DNA of 64,000 bases from Burkholderia lata (GCF_000012945.1 NC_007510.1:2728001-2792000); one strand, 5' to 3'. Positions 1 through 7,301 are shown, numbered from the stretch's first letter. The notes: generated by a model not told the origin, from the sequence alone. Made by a program: numbers and translations.

Positions 1-2
1 GG

Positions 3-365
3 TTTGGCGTCTATACAGCAGCGATCGATTTCTATCACGTCTTGCCGCGCTACGACGACAACAACCTCCCGCCGCATCAAGAGGCGCATCGGGCGTTCAT
101 CAAGGCTGTTCGTGAATCGCGATTTTTGTTTGGTCGCGACAACGAGATCGTAAGCATCTTGGAGGAAATGCACACCCGAGCTGCACGCATCATGGGCTTC
201 CGGGAAGGCGGTCAAGCTCTACGTTTCAGTGACCCGGCCGAATTTCACAAGCTCTTCACGGTTCAACAGAATGACTACCTGTGGATTGGTGGCACAGAAG
301 GGCTGCTACGGCTAGAGTCGGCCCTCGCGCCGTTTCTTGATTTCAAGAAGGCGAGCAGCCAGTGA
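3..365 (+). CDS. Hypothetical protein, C-terminal part (cut by left window edge)
   Basis: The reading frame is open from the left edge to the TGA at 363-365, giving about 120 residues; the true start lies outside the window. A TTG at 42 could be read as a start, but the residues before it (FGVYTAAIDFYHVLPRYDD) continue smoothly, so I treat the gene as truncated by the window. The visible part is soluble and mixed-charge, with no motif I recognise. It is oriented opposite to the neighbouring small phage genes and probably belongs to the mobile element's cargo. Function is unknown. Confidence 0.55.
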   Translation, partial: FGVYTAAIDFYHVLPRYDDNNLPPHQEAHRAFIKAVRESRFLFGRDNEIVSILEEMHTRAARIMGFREGGQALRFSDPAEFHKLFTVQQNDYLWIGGTEGLLRLESALAPFLDFKKASSQ

Positions 366-380
366 AACGCGTATTGCACG

Positions 381-671
381 TCAACCGCGCAGCCGGTTGA
401 CCGCGTCACGGGCATCCTGCCGGATCTCCCGCCGCATCTCGTCATCCTCCGCGTAGGCCGCTCGGTACTTCTCGTCGAGTTCGGCCGGTCGGGCCCTCAC
501 CTTTCGCGCGGCGACGGCTTCGAGCTGTTCCTGAGAAAGTGCGGTACAGCCCGCATCCTCGCTGCGCGCCGCGGCGGCAAACTGACGCCCTACCCGCACG
601 GTTTGGTCCCCCGCCGCGCGTGCGTCAACAGGCCGCGATCTTCGCTGTTCAGGGCTTCCCCTCCGACGCAC
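381..671 (-). CDS. Small hypothetical phage-type protein, start uncertain
   Basis: The last gene of the leftward operon that starts at 1229. The C-terminal half is strongly charged and probably helical (the segment QEQLEAVAARKVRARPAEL and the acidic/arginine-rich end). No ATG start exists; I chose the GTG at 671, which overlaps the end of the upstream HTH gene. A GTG at 599 would give a 72-residue protein. No family recognised. Its reality is supported mainly by position and by the charged, helix-like composition of the C-terminus. Confidence 0.4.
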   Translation of the reverse strand: MRRRGSPEQRRSRPVDARAAGDQTVRVGRQFAAAARSEDAGCTALSQEQLEAVAARKVRARPAELDEKYRAAYAEDDEMRREIRQDARDAVNRLRG

Positions 672-909
672 CGGATACGAGCGCCTCGACACTGGCGGCC
701 GTGATGCCGCTCGAACGCTTGCCAATCTTGACGAGCGTGAGCTTGCCGTCGCGCACAAGATTGTAGACGGTCGCCCGGCAGACGCCGAGCATCTTCGACA
801 CTTCGGCGACGCGGTACAGCTTCACGGGCGCGGTTTGGGGTGCGTGCATGTCGGTGCTCCTGATCGCCACACGTGTTCCAGCGTTTGACGTCTTCGATAC
901 GTAGGGCAT
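649..909 (-). CDS. Helix-turn-helix DNA-binding protein (excisionase/MerR-like fold)
   Basis: An 86-residue protein with a central HTH: the segment LYRVAEVSKMLGVCRATVYN followed by a wing-like LVRDGKLTLVKIG matches the helix-turn-helix of the excisionase/AlpA type. The ATG at 909 was chosen because AAGGAGG precedes it at ideal distance; a GTG at 984 overlapping the upstream gene is possible but lacks that signal. It is the second gene of the operon controlled by the C4-like antisense RNA, so it may be the regulator released when immunity is relieved (inference). Confidence 0.75.
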   Translation of the reverse strand: MPYVSKTSNAGTRVAIRSTDMHAPQTAPVKLYRVAEVSKMLGVCRATVYNLVRDGKLTLVKIGKRSSGITAASVEALVSGASEGKP

Positions 910-974
910 GCGCCCTCCTTCGATGTCGACCACCACAAACAGCGCCCCACCCTGTCCGGCGAGACGCGCCGCAT

Positions 975-1229
975 TCAATCCCACCCGATAGCCTTGTTGA
1001 TCGCGGCGTCGAGTTCGTCAGTCGCAGCCTCCGCTCGTTGCCAAAACCACTCGGCACCGGGGATCGTATCGAGCTGGATCTGCCGCTCGAGAGCACCACG
1101 AAGGGCAAAGATGCACGTACGGAGTTCGCCCTGCAGGGCATAGATGGTCGCGATATCGCGTGACGACACCGCCACTTGATCAGGAATACTACCGATAGGG
1201 AAAGCAAGAGATTGAACGTTGGCGTTCAT
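975..1229 (-). CDS. Small hypothetical protein, first gene behind the C4-like leader
   Basis: 84 residues, largely helical (QGELRTCIFALRGALERQIQ; AEAATDELDAAINKAIGWD), no recognised family. The ATG at 1229 follows a GGAG box at the right distance. That Shine-Dalgarno region is one strand of an 11-bp complementary pair with the antisense RNA upstream (1306-1316 against 1233-1243), so translation of this gene is the predicted direct target of the RNA. In P1/P4-type loci the gene at this position starts the anti-immunity or replication operon. The product itself gives no clue to function. Confidence 0.65.
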   Translation of the reverse strand: MNANVQSLAFPIGSIPDQVAVSSRDIATIYALQGELRTCIFALRGALERQIQLDTIPGAEWFWQRAEAATDELDAAINKAIGWD

Positions 1230-1232
1230 GGT

Positions 1233-1272
1233 GGCTCCGTATGTGATCGCACCGCCCCGCTGTCAAACGGGG
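1233..1272 (-). promoter_or_regulatory. C4/CI target boxes: RBS-sequestration site and hairpin with complementary loop
   Basis: On the minus strand the leader carries CATACGGAGCC (1233-1243), which includes the GGAG ribosome-binding site of the 84-residue gene. Just upstream is a CCCCG/CGGGG hairpin (1255-1272) whose loop is TTTGACAG. Both are complementary to boxes in the upstream RNA (1306-1316 and 1292-1298), in reversed nested order. This is the target half of a C4/P4-CI style antisense switch. Confidence 0.65.
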
Positions 1273-1284
1273 TGGGCGGCAACG

Positions 1285-1400
1285 AGCGAAGTTGACAGAC
1301 CGGGGCATACGGAACCCGGCAGGCCGAAGCCTCTCCACTCGCGCCACCCATAGAAGATGCGCGTTCTCAAACGAAGAAAAACCGCCATCGCGGCGGTTGT
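1285..1400 (-). ncRNA. C4 / P4-CI-like antisense immunity RNA (boundaries approximate)
   Basis: Read on the minus strand, the core has an AGGC-TTCG-GCCT tetraloop hairpin (1321-1332), then a CCGGG/CCCGG stem presenting the a' box GGTTCCGTATG (1306-1316), then the b' box CTGTCAA (1292-1298). Both boxes are complementary to the downstream target (1233-1243 and 1260-1266), and b' also to a third hairpin loop upstream (1419-1426). Two targets flanking one RNA is the arrangement known for phage P4 CI (seqA-seqB-seqC) and P1 C4. Exact 5' and 3' ends cannot be read from sequence. I assign it from architecture, not from a covariance search. Confidence 0.65.
1378..1398 (-). terminator. Hairpin plus T-run just upstream of the antisense RNA core
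   Basis: On the minus strand AACCGCC-GCGAT-GGCGGTT is followed directly by TTTCTTC, a good intrinsic-terminator shape. No protein gene ends here. It lies between the promoter at 1458-1487 and the antisense RNA core, so it probably acts as an attenuator or RNA-processing structure within the leader. Confidence 0.5.
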
Positions 1401-1414
1401 CTGCCGCATGCATT

Positions 1415-1430
1415 CGGGCTGTCAAACCCG
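1415..1430 (-). promoter_or_regulatory. Second complementary-loop hairpin (seqA-like)
   Basis: A CGGG/CCCG stem encloses exactly the same 8-nt loop as the hairpin at 1255-1272 (TTTGACAG on the minus strand). It can pair with the b' box CTGTCAA of the antisense RNA. Its position upstream of the RNA mirrors seqA in phage P4. Confidence 0.6.
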
Positions 1431-1457
1431 GTCAACGTTGTGTACGTCGACGGGCTC

Positions 1458-1487
1458 AGTATAGAGCAGACACAATCAAAAATGCAA
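1458..1487 (-). promoter_or_regulatory. Probable sigma-70 promoter of the immunity/early transcript
   Basis: Minus strand: -35 TTGCAT (1482-1487), 18-bp spacer, -10 TATACT (1458-1463). It reads leftward through the seqA-like hairpin, the antisense RNA and the small-gene operon. Confidence 0.55.
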
Positions 1488-1510
1488 CAAAATCAATGCG
1501 TTAGGCAACC

Positions 1511-1527
1511 CTGTACGACGTGTACAG
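1511..1527. promoter_or_regulatory. Inverted repeat CTGTAC-N5-GTACAG, candidate operator
   Basis: Perfect 6-bp arms separated by 5 bp, placed between the leftward immunity promoter (1458-1487) and the rightward lipoprotein gene (1617). The position suits an operator for a dimeric repressor controlling one or both promoters. The cognate protein is unknown. Confidence 0.4.
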
Positions 1528-1616
1528 CGATGCTTGACACAACTGAAGCGCGCCTCGTCGACGGACCCGCCGCGCGCTAGAATGCGCCCACCCACAACAA
1601 CGAAACGGGGGAACAG

Positions 1617-2057
1617 ATGAAACGAATCGCGGGAGTGTGCGCGCTCATGTGCGCGTTGTCCGGTTGCGTGACGTTCGGCCAGATGGGCAAGGGCCTCGGC
1701 GCGCTGCGCAACCAGCCCGTGTCGACAGCCGTTCAGGTGCTCGGCTTCCCCGCTGGCGAGCGCGAAGCCGCCGGCATGAAGATCGTGCATTGGGGTCGAC
1801 AGCAGACCGGCCTGATGCCGCTCACGTCGTACGGTCAGAACAGCGGGTTCGGAACGGTCGGCACAACACCGTTCAGCTACACCGGCACATCAACATCGAT
1901 GCAATACGTGCCGATGAATTTCAACTGCGACATCGATCTAGCGATCGGACCGGGCGGCTTCGTTCAGGGGTATCAGTACTCGGGCAACCTCGGCGGCTGC
2001 GAGGGCTACATCAAAGCGCTCAATCGATATCGGAAGTCCATTGGGTTCGACAACTGA
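1617..2057 (+). CDS. Phage-borne small lipoprotein (possible lysogenic-conversion gene)
   Basis: 146 residues starting at an ATG behind GGGGGAACAG. The N-terminus is a type II signal peptide with lipobox LSGC (Cys17), so the mature protein should be a membrane lipoprotein. The rest has a Gly/Ser/Thr/Tyr-rich middle and three Cys besides those in the signal peptide. A TAGAAT box at 1578-1583 may be its -10. It sits alone between the spike gene and the immunity region, in the opposite orientation, typical of a phage moron. Lipoproteins in this position often alter the host surface or exclude other phages; that role is inference, not shown by the sequence. Confidence 0.75.
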   Translation: MKRIAGVCALMCALSGCVTFGQMGKGLGALRNQPVSTAVQVLGFPAGEREAAGMKIVHWGRQQTGLMPLTSYGQNSGFGTVGTTPFSYTGTSTSMQYVPMNFNCDIDLAIGPGGFVQGYQYSGNLGGCEGYIKALNRYRKSIGFDN

Positions 2058-2080
2058 GCATCGCGCCGTACAGCAAGCCA

Positions 2081-2096
2081 GGCCGCGCAAGCGGCC
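2081..2096. terminator. Weak hairpin between convergent genes
   Basis: GGCCGC-GCAA-GCGGCC stem-loop in the 49-bp gap between the converging lipoprotein and spike genes. It lacks a clear T-run, so termination is possible but weak or factor-dependent. Confidence 0.3.
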
Positions 2097-2106
2097 GGTC
2101 GCCTCG

Positions 2107-4707
2107 CTACGACGCTCGCAACTTCTTCAGCTCCCGTCGCATCAACGCCGCTTCCATCGCCAGCGCTTCCTCGTAGCGGATACCCCATGCCTCCCCGGCG
2201 TCAATGGCCGGCTTGATGACATTCCCTTCGTCATCCAGAACCGCAGACTGTGCCGGCCACGAATCCCAGCACAGCAACCCGATTTTGGCTGCGTCGATCC
2301 CATGCTTCGCGAAGGCATCACGAACCCGCTGCGCGACGAACCCGACGTGCCAGCGCGCGTTATCGGCTCCTTTCTCAGCCGTAGCATCTTTGAACTTGAA
2401 CGCGAAGTAGTCGACATCGGCCCACGCATCGAGCCACGCGTCCGGAATCCCTTCGATCTGTTCCTTTTGATTCTCGTCCGATGTGTTGATCACGCCTGTA
2501 GCCGCGTAAACGACCGACCAGCGAAACCCGGCAGCGCCGCACGGAAAAGCATTGTCCGTGTACGGTTGAACCGATACGGTCTGCAAAGCGCTCGGGGACG
2601 ATCCGGTGCGAGTGACCTGGAACGCCAGCGACCCGGCGGCCAGATTTCCGGAATCATCGGCCGCATAAAGCGAGTAGACCGACCCCAAGGCCTGCGTGCG
2701 CCACCGGCGTGTGCCGCTTACCGAAGCCGGATCGTAGTAGTCGAAACGCACTCCGTTCCGACCCACTACCCCCACTGTCGAACCGCCCATGGTCGCGAGC
2801 GAACAGTTCTCGTTTCCGCCGATCGCGAGGTTCAGGTAGTCGTTCGCAACCGCGGTTCTATAGGGCACGTTCGGCGTGTCATTCTGCTCATACGTCGCAT
2901 TGAATACCACGCGCGTTACGTTCGCCGTATTGATCAAATAGCGCGGCTGCTTGGCGGGGATATTCACGACGAAGGTTCCCCCTTCGATCGTGACCTGCGT
3001 CATATTCGAGAGATTGATCTGATCGTAAGTGTTGTCGGCCTCTTGCGAATTGTCGCGCCAGACGCAGTTACTGAAGGCGTGCGACACAACATCGCCGTAG
3101 GAGCCGATGCCGACGGTACCGTGCCGCTGATTCGTATCGAAGTAGCAGTTCGCGAATAGGCACGACGCATTGACACCGGTATCGAGAAATAGCCCCGACA
3201 GCTTGTTGACGAAGATGTTGCAATTGATCATTTCGGTTGCCCCGCCGGCGTGTTGCACGTAGCCGTTCGAGTTCTGCGAGTTTCCGAAATCGCAATCAAC
3301 GATGCGCCAGTCGTAGGCGCTGTTGTACACGCAGTCGGATCCGGAGTACAGAACCCTGACATTGGCCATCCGGCCGTTGTTTCGATTCGATCCGATAAAG
3401 ACACCGTATTCCATTGCGGCCCGGATGTTCAAATTCCGCAGTTCAGCGCCGCCGTGATAGTTCGTGCCGACCGGAATGGCGGAGTCAGTCAGGGAAACGC
3501 CGCGGAAGTAGCCGCCTGGCGTTTGGCCGCTGCTGTTGCAGTTCAACGACATATCCGAAATGATCGGCATGATGTTGTTGTTGTCCGCGCCGGCCAAGCT
3601 GCCGCCCATATCGGTAACAGCGACGACGCTGGCATTTGAGTCGCTCATCAGATTCAGCGTCGTTGCGTTCTGGCCGTCACCGTGCAGGTGGATGGGGTAC
3701 GAGATCGTCAAGCCGCGTACGAGGTAGGTTCCAGCCGGGATGCGAACGCTCGGAACGTACGTCGACCAGTAGTCGGTCTTGAATCGCGATTGCGCAAAAT
3801 CGATCGCCGCTTGGATCGCTGCAGTGTCATTCGCAACGCCGTCCCCTACGGCGCCAAAGTCCCTGACATCGATAGTCCCGGTGATACGGTTGTCGAGTTT
3901 GGAGCCCGGCGCGATCTTCGCGTCTGTCACCGATTCATCGGGCGGTGTGTAAATCGAGAGCGTCGTGCCGCCCTTCACGTAGATTTTCTGAATCCCGAAT
4001 GGAATCGCGGCGGGGTTGCCGTTGTCATCGAGAAACGTGAGCGTCGCCCCGTTCAAACGGAACGTGTCTGCGCCCTGTAGAGCGGCGTCCATGCTGACGG
4101 TAAGATTGGCCTTTGTGCCATACGCGCGCGAGAGCGTGACAGACGAATCGACACCTGCAATGAAATCGACGCCGGCAACGAGAATATCGTCCCGTAGATC
4201 GCCAGCACCAACGGAAGCCGGCACGGGCAGCATTGTTACGTTGCCGGCGACGTCGAAGCCGAGGACGTTCATAGCGCGCTGCGGCGCGGATGGCAGGGTT
4301 CCGTCTCGACCGTATTCGCTGATCGGGAACCGGATGGAATTCTGCGTGGCTGCGGCGTTCTGCTGCGCAATCATCGTCAGCTTATCGAGCGCCTTTTCCG
4401 TAGTTTTCGCAGGAAACGGGTCGTTCTGTTGGTATTCGGTTTCCTGCGTGGCCGGGACGTCACGATAGATATGCAGGGTGAAGCCGCGCGCAAATACCGA
4501 CAGCGCCGTCAGTGTGCCACCGTTCACAGCCCCCGCGCCGCCCACCGTAAAATCGGTGCCGTACGTGAGACGCGTCAACCCGCCGTTCGCATCGATTTTG
4601 TCGACGACGATATGCGCGTTATCAAGAAAATAAAACGGAATCTGGAAATCTGTCGTCGCCCCGTCTGTGGCGTATGAGATATCCTGAGCGGAAGACGTGA
4701 CGGTCAT
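2107..4707 (-). CDS. Phage tail spike/fibre: pectate-lyase-like beta-helix with C-terminal S74 autocleaving chaperone
   Basis: 866 residues, the last gene of the leftward morphogenesis-type operon, with RBS AAGGAT before the ATG. The N-terminal 110 residues (TSSAQDISYATDGATTDFQ onward) resemble the virion-attachment domain of podovirus-type tail proteins. A DFGAVGDGVANDTAAIQAA motif around residue 280 opens a pectate-lyase-3 type right-handed beta-helix, expected to bind or cut a surface polysaccharide. The C-terminus carries a peptidase S74 / intramolecular chaperone domain: the TSDENQKEQI motif has the expected nucleophile Ser at about residue 743 and a nearby Lys, so the last ~124 residues should be released after trimerisation. 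Receptor specificity cannot be told from sequence. Confidence 0.85.
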   Translation of the reverse strand: MTVTSSAQDISYATDGATTDFQIPFYFLDNAHIVVDKIDANGGLTRLTYGTDFTVGGAGAVNGGTLTALSVFARGFTLHIYRDVPATQETEYQQNDPFPAKTTEKALDKLTMIAQQNAAATQNSIRFPISEYGRDGTLPSAPQRAMNVLGFDVAGNVTMLPVPASVGAGDLRDDILVAGVDFIAGVDSSVTLSRAYGTKANLTVSMDAALQGADTFRLNGATLTFLDDNGNPAAIPFGIQKIYVKGGTTLSIYTPPDESVTDAKIAPGSKLDNRITGTIDVRDFGAVGDGVANDTAAIQAAIDFAQSRFKTDYWSTYVPSVRIPAGTYLVRGLTISYPIHLHGDGQNATTLNLMSDSNASVVAVTDMGGSLAGADNNNIMPIISDMSLNCNSSGQTPGGYFRGVSLTDSAIPVGTNYHGGAELRNLNIRAAMEYGVFIGSNRNNGRMANVRVLYSGSDCVYNSAYDWRIVDCDFGNSQNSNGYVQHAGGATEMINCNIFVNKLSGLFLDTGVNASCLFANCYFDTNQRHGTVGIGSYGDVVSHAFSNCVWRDNSQEADNTYDQINLSNMTQVTIEGGTFVVNIPAKQPRYLINTANVTRVVFNATYEQNDTPNVPYRTAVANDYLNLAIGGNENCSLATMGGSTVGVVGRNGVRFDYYDPASVSGTRRWRTQALGSVYSLYAADDSGNLAAGSLAFQVTRTGSSPSALQTVSVQPYTDNAFPCGAAGFRWSVVYAATGVINTSDENQKEQIEGIPDAWLDAWADVDYFAFKFKDATAEKGADNARWHVGFVAQRVRDAFAKHGIDAAKIGLLCWDSWPAQSAVLDDEGNVIKPAIDAGEAWGIRYEEALAMEAALMRRELKKLRAS

Positions 4708-4716
4708 ATGTAATCC

Positions 4717-4944
4717 TTATCTATTAAACACCCGCGCCAGAGGGTTCGAGCGCAGCAACAGCGGCCGGCGCGGCGCGTCTTCGCGGCGCTTGCCCGTCTT
4801 TTCGCACCAGAGATCGAGGATCAGCTCGCCGCGCACGTGCGACGGCTCGCTGATCACGCCGCGCAGTTCGCGCGCCACGTCTTTCGGCATGAGGTCGAGG
4901 CGCCGCAGGTCAAACAGCACCTCGCGCCAATTGATCGCCGTCAC
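4717..4944 (-). CDS. Small phage protein, hypothetical
   Basis: 75 residues from a GTG whose GTGA overlaps the stop of the preceding gene, indicating translational coupling. Arg/Leu-rich, no transmembrane segment, no motif recognised. It lies directly in front of the tail-spike gene with a 9-bp gap, so a role in spike attachment or a small virion part is possible but unsupported by homology here. Confidence 0.65.
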   Translation of the reverse strand: MTAINWREVLFDLRRLDLMPKDVARELRGVISEPSHVRGELILDLWCEKTGKRREDAPRRPLLLRSNPLARVFNR

Positions 4945-5600
4945 TTCAACCGCCCCGCGACACGCTGCCGGAGCGCTTCCTGCGCGAACCTGATGACCGT
5001 CTTGCGATCGGCGCCGAGGCCCGTGTCGACGAGCACCTTCGCAACGCGGGGGTCACGCTTCGCGAGCGCGTTCGCGGCGTCCCAGGCTTTCTCCCAATCG
5101 CTGCCGAACGTCTCTTTCATACCCTGCACAGCATCCGCGAGGTGGGCCTGCTTGTCGGCCTCGGACAGCGCCGGCCAGCCCTGCGCAAACAGGCGGGCAT
5201 CGGAGAGGAATTCGCGCACGTCGGTTTGATTGCCACCGTGGTCGGCGACGATCGCGGCGAACTCCTTGCGATCGATCGTGCCGCCCAGGCCGTCGTCGAT
5301 CGACGCGACAGTTTCCTGCCCCCACTGACCGGAGCCGGTGAGTTCGTCGTACAGCACGCCGTGCGTCCCCTCGTCGCCGTAAAACTTGCGCTCGCGATCA
5401 TTGCGAACGAGCGCCAATGCGTCCGGGTCTGCGGCCTGCTGCGGCGCGCTCTGTCCGTCGTTGAGGCGCAGATTCTCCGCGGCGTTCCATGCCTTCGGCT
5501 GCTCGACCGGCGCGCCCGGGAACTTGGTATTCGAGTAGAACGCCGCGGCGCGTTCCTCGAGCGTCTTCTCGACGGGTGCGGTTTGCTGTTCGGCATCCAT
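4941..5600 (-). CDS. Phage protein resembling scaffolding/virion-assembly proteins
   Basis: 219 residues. The ATG at 5600 was chosen because AAGGAGG lies 7 bases upstream; an in-frame ATG at 5654 would overlap the previous gene. The protein is acidic and helical with a low-complexity N-terminus. The C-terminal segment, with DPRVAKVLVDTGLGADRK and an Ala-rich helix before it, resembles the ends of phage scaffold-like proteins (DP..., TGLG..., then a helix). The assignment rests on pattern memory. The absence of a capsid gene beside it in the window is unusual for a scaffold. Confidence 0.5.
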   Translation of the reverse strand: MDAEQQTAPVEKTLEERAAAFYSNTKFPGAPVEQPKAWNAAENLRLNDGQSAPQQAADPDALALVRNDRERKFYGDEGTHGVLYDELTGSGQWGQETVASIDDGLGGTIDRKEFAAIVADHGGNQTDVREFLSDARLFAQGWPALSEADKQAHLADAVQGMKETFGSDWEKAWDAANALAKRDPRVAKVLVDTGLGADRKTVIRFAQEALRQRVAGRLK

Positions 5601-5601
5601 A

Positions 5602-5904
5602 TCAAACCTCCTTCTGAAATCCTTCGTACGGGAACCGCCAGCCGGTGAGGTCAACGATGTGGACGAGTGGTGGCTTCCCGTCCTTCACACCCCACACGTG
5701 CTTCACGAATCGGTCGACCTGGTCGAGCTCGACAACGAATGGCGGCAGATATCCGTGACGCTCGACGTAAGCCGAAACCTCCGCGTCGCGGTCCTCACCA
5801 GGCCTCAGCACGAGAATTTTTGCGCGTGCTGGCGGCGCAAGCAGTTCGAGCGCTTCTTCCTGCTCGCCGGCGGCCAATGCACGGACCGCGTCGAGGATTG
5901 TCAC
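5602..5904 (-). CDS. Small phage protein, paralogue A of a tandem pair
   Basis: 100 residues from a GTG overlapping (GTGA) the stop of the next upstream gene. The middle (APPARAKILVLRPGEDRD, then AEVSAYVERHGYLPP) aligns with the neighbouring 66-residue product at 5901-6101 (LIVGEREDRRARVAAYVAEHACMP), so the two look like duplicated versions of one fold. Function unknown; both are in the spike operon. Confidence 0.65.
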   Translation of the reverse strand: MTILDAVRALAAGEQEEALELLAPPARAKILVLRPGEDRDAEVSAYVERHGYLPPFVVELDQVDRFVKHVWGVKDGKPPLVHIVDLTGWRFPYEGFQKEV

Positions 5905-6101
5905 GTGAACCTCCGGATAACGACGGTCGTCTCTGGCATGCAGGCATGCTCAGCAACGTACGCGGCGACGCGTGCGCGTCGGTCCTCGCGCTCGCCGACG
6001 ATCAGCATAGGCGCATCCAGTCGCGGTGCGAGAAGCTGCTCCAGTTGGCTCAGCTCGGCATCGGTCAACTGCGCGAGGCGATCTGCGTCAATCCTCACCA
6101 T
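5901..6101 (-). CDS. Small phage protein, paralogue B of a tandem pair
   Basis: 66 residues, start ATG inside the end of the preceding gene. Shares with its downstream neighbour the arrangement of an acidic helix ending in LLAP, a hydrophobic strand, an ED-R-rich turn, AYV, and a short strand. Family unknown; it is the shorter copy, lacking the C-terminal ~35 residues of paralogue A. Confidence 0.6.
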   Translation of the reverse strand: MVRIDADRLAQLTDAELSQLEQLLAPRLDAPMLIVGEREDRRARVAAYVAEHACMPETTVVIRRFT

Positions 6102-6381
6102 GTGCGCTCCCGACGCCGATCAGTTCCTTGAGCCGTTCGAGGCGCTCCTCGCGGGTCATGTCGGTGACTTCGGCCTTGATCTCCCGTGGCAGCAACTTGC
6201 TCCAGATCTTGTAAAAGGCGGCCGGATCCGCCTTGCCGAACTTCACCAGCGCGGCCACGCCCCCCAGTTTGTCGAACGCCTCGACAAGCGCATCGCGGCA
6301 CGCCTGCGTCGTCTTGTTCGGCACGCCTGGCTTGCGGCCCTTCCCTGCATTCGGGGGCAACGATTGGCGGTTCGCAGTCAT
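6088..6381 (-). CDS. Phage DNA-binding-type protein (DUF5681 / small-terminase-like N-terminus)
   Basis: 97 residues. The N-terminus GKGRKPGVPNKTTQACRDAL is the basic motif seen at the start of many phage proteins annotated as DUF5681 or small-terminase-related, and is followed by a helical segment ending AAFYKIWSKLLP. Overlaps both neighbours by 4-14 bases, so it belongs to the same operon. No large terminase gene follows, so a packaging role in this element would need a helper phage or a gene outside the window (inference). Confidence 0.6.
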   Translation of the reverse strand: MTANRQSLPPNAGKGRKPGVPNKTTQACRDALVEAFDKLGGVAALVKFGKADPAAFYKIWSKLLPREIKAEVTDMTREERLERLKELIGVGSAHGED

Positions 6382-7043
6382 TGGCCGCCTTCATGCAACG
6401 CGGTATGGCTGGTCAGCTCCGCGCCCGTGGGGCTGCCGTACGGCGACCGCGACACGCTCGGCGCCGGACGATTGACGACGCTTTCGAGCACGCGCATGGT
6501 CCTCGCATGGTATCGCCGCGCCTCGTCGGCCAACGGCTGTTGTACGCGCTCCTCGTCAAACACATGCCGGATATGGCGTCGAAGCAAATCGGTAGCGATA
6601 CAGCTGTTCGAAACGTTGAAGTAGTCGCTGTTGTGCGTGCCGACGTTGAGGAGCACCTTCCGCACCGATACGCTGCGCAACTCTTCCTCGACCTGCATGA
6701 ACTCGCTGCGAGCGACGAGCAACGCAGCCAGCGCAACGTCGAGCGCAGCGGCGGCCTTCACAAACTGGCGTTCGAGCTTGGCCGCCTCGCGGACACCATC
6801 CCGTGCCGCTTCCGCGCGTGCGGCGAGGGCCGCCGCACTATTTGCTGCGTATGCCGCTTTCCGTACCTGGATAAGCGTCGTCTCACGCGAGCGGTGCGTT
6901 TCCACGATGGTCCGCAATTGCGCCGTTTCTTCGTCTTCGGCGCCGTTGTTCTCGAGCATGCGCTCCTCGAGCTCGCGCTGCGCCGTGGCAGCCTGCTGAC
7001 GGGCTTCCACGAGCCGCGACTCGATCAGTTCGATGTCTGCCAT
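6378..7043 (-). CDS. Phage coiled-coil protein, hypothetical
   Basis: 221 residues; GGAGA precedes the ATG. The first ~125 residues are heptad-like and Ala/Glu/Arg-rich, predicting a long coiled coil. The remainder (from SVRKVLLNVGTHNSDYFNV on) is a more globular region. No family recognised. It overlaps the next gene by 4 bases. Confidence 0.65.
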   Translation of the reverse strand: MADIELIESRLVEARQQAATAQRELEERMLENNGAEDEETAQLRTIVETHRSRETTLIQVRKAAYAANSAAALAARAEAARDGVREAAKLERQFVKAAAALDVALAALLVARSEFMQVEEELRSVSVRKVLLNVGTHNSDYFNVSNSCIATDLLRRHIRHVFDEERVQQPLADEARRYHARTMRVLESVVNRPAPSVSRSPYGSPTGAELTSHTALHEGGQ

Positions 7044-7046
7044 TGA

Positions 7047-7301
7047 TCAGTCTCCATCGATGAGTTCGACATTCCACTCAAGCACGCGTGCCGCCTCTGC
7101 CTGCTCGGCCGTCGCACGGCCCCACGCGTGATCCGCGTTCGGGCGGATCCGCCACTCGCCACCCTTCAGCAGCCCGTGGCGTTCGATGAACTCGGCCAGG
7201 GCATCCGCGACGACGCGCGCCATCGACGCGCCGCGCAGCAGCGCACAGGTCTGGAGCGCCATCCGCGTGCGCGGGGCCATGTAAATGTGGGTTGCTGCCA
7301 T
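7047..7301 (-). CDS. Small ribbon-helix-helix-like protein, first gene of the spike operon
   Basis: 84 residues from the ATG at 7301 behind GGGGAAGG; a GTG at 7322 would add seven residues. The start MAATHIYMAPRTRMALQTC followed by RGASMARVVADALAEFIERHG has the strand-helix-helix look of an RHH DNA-binding or antitoxin-like domain. As the first gene of the eight-gene leftward operon it may autoregulate it. A palindrome at 7358-7377 lies 57 bp upstream. Confidence 0.6.
   Translation of the reverse strand: MAATHIYMAPRTRMALQTCALLRGASMARVVADALAEFIERHGLLKGGEWRIRPNADHAWGRATAEQAEAARVLEWNVELIDGD

Noticed and set aside
1189..1425. 78-codon leftward reading frame spanning the antisense RNA region
   Set aside because: It resembles short Ash/Icd-type frames often annotated over such loci, but it overlaps every predicted RNA structure and the start of the next gene. 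The RNA explains the conservation pattern better.
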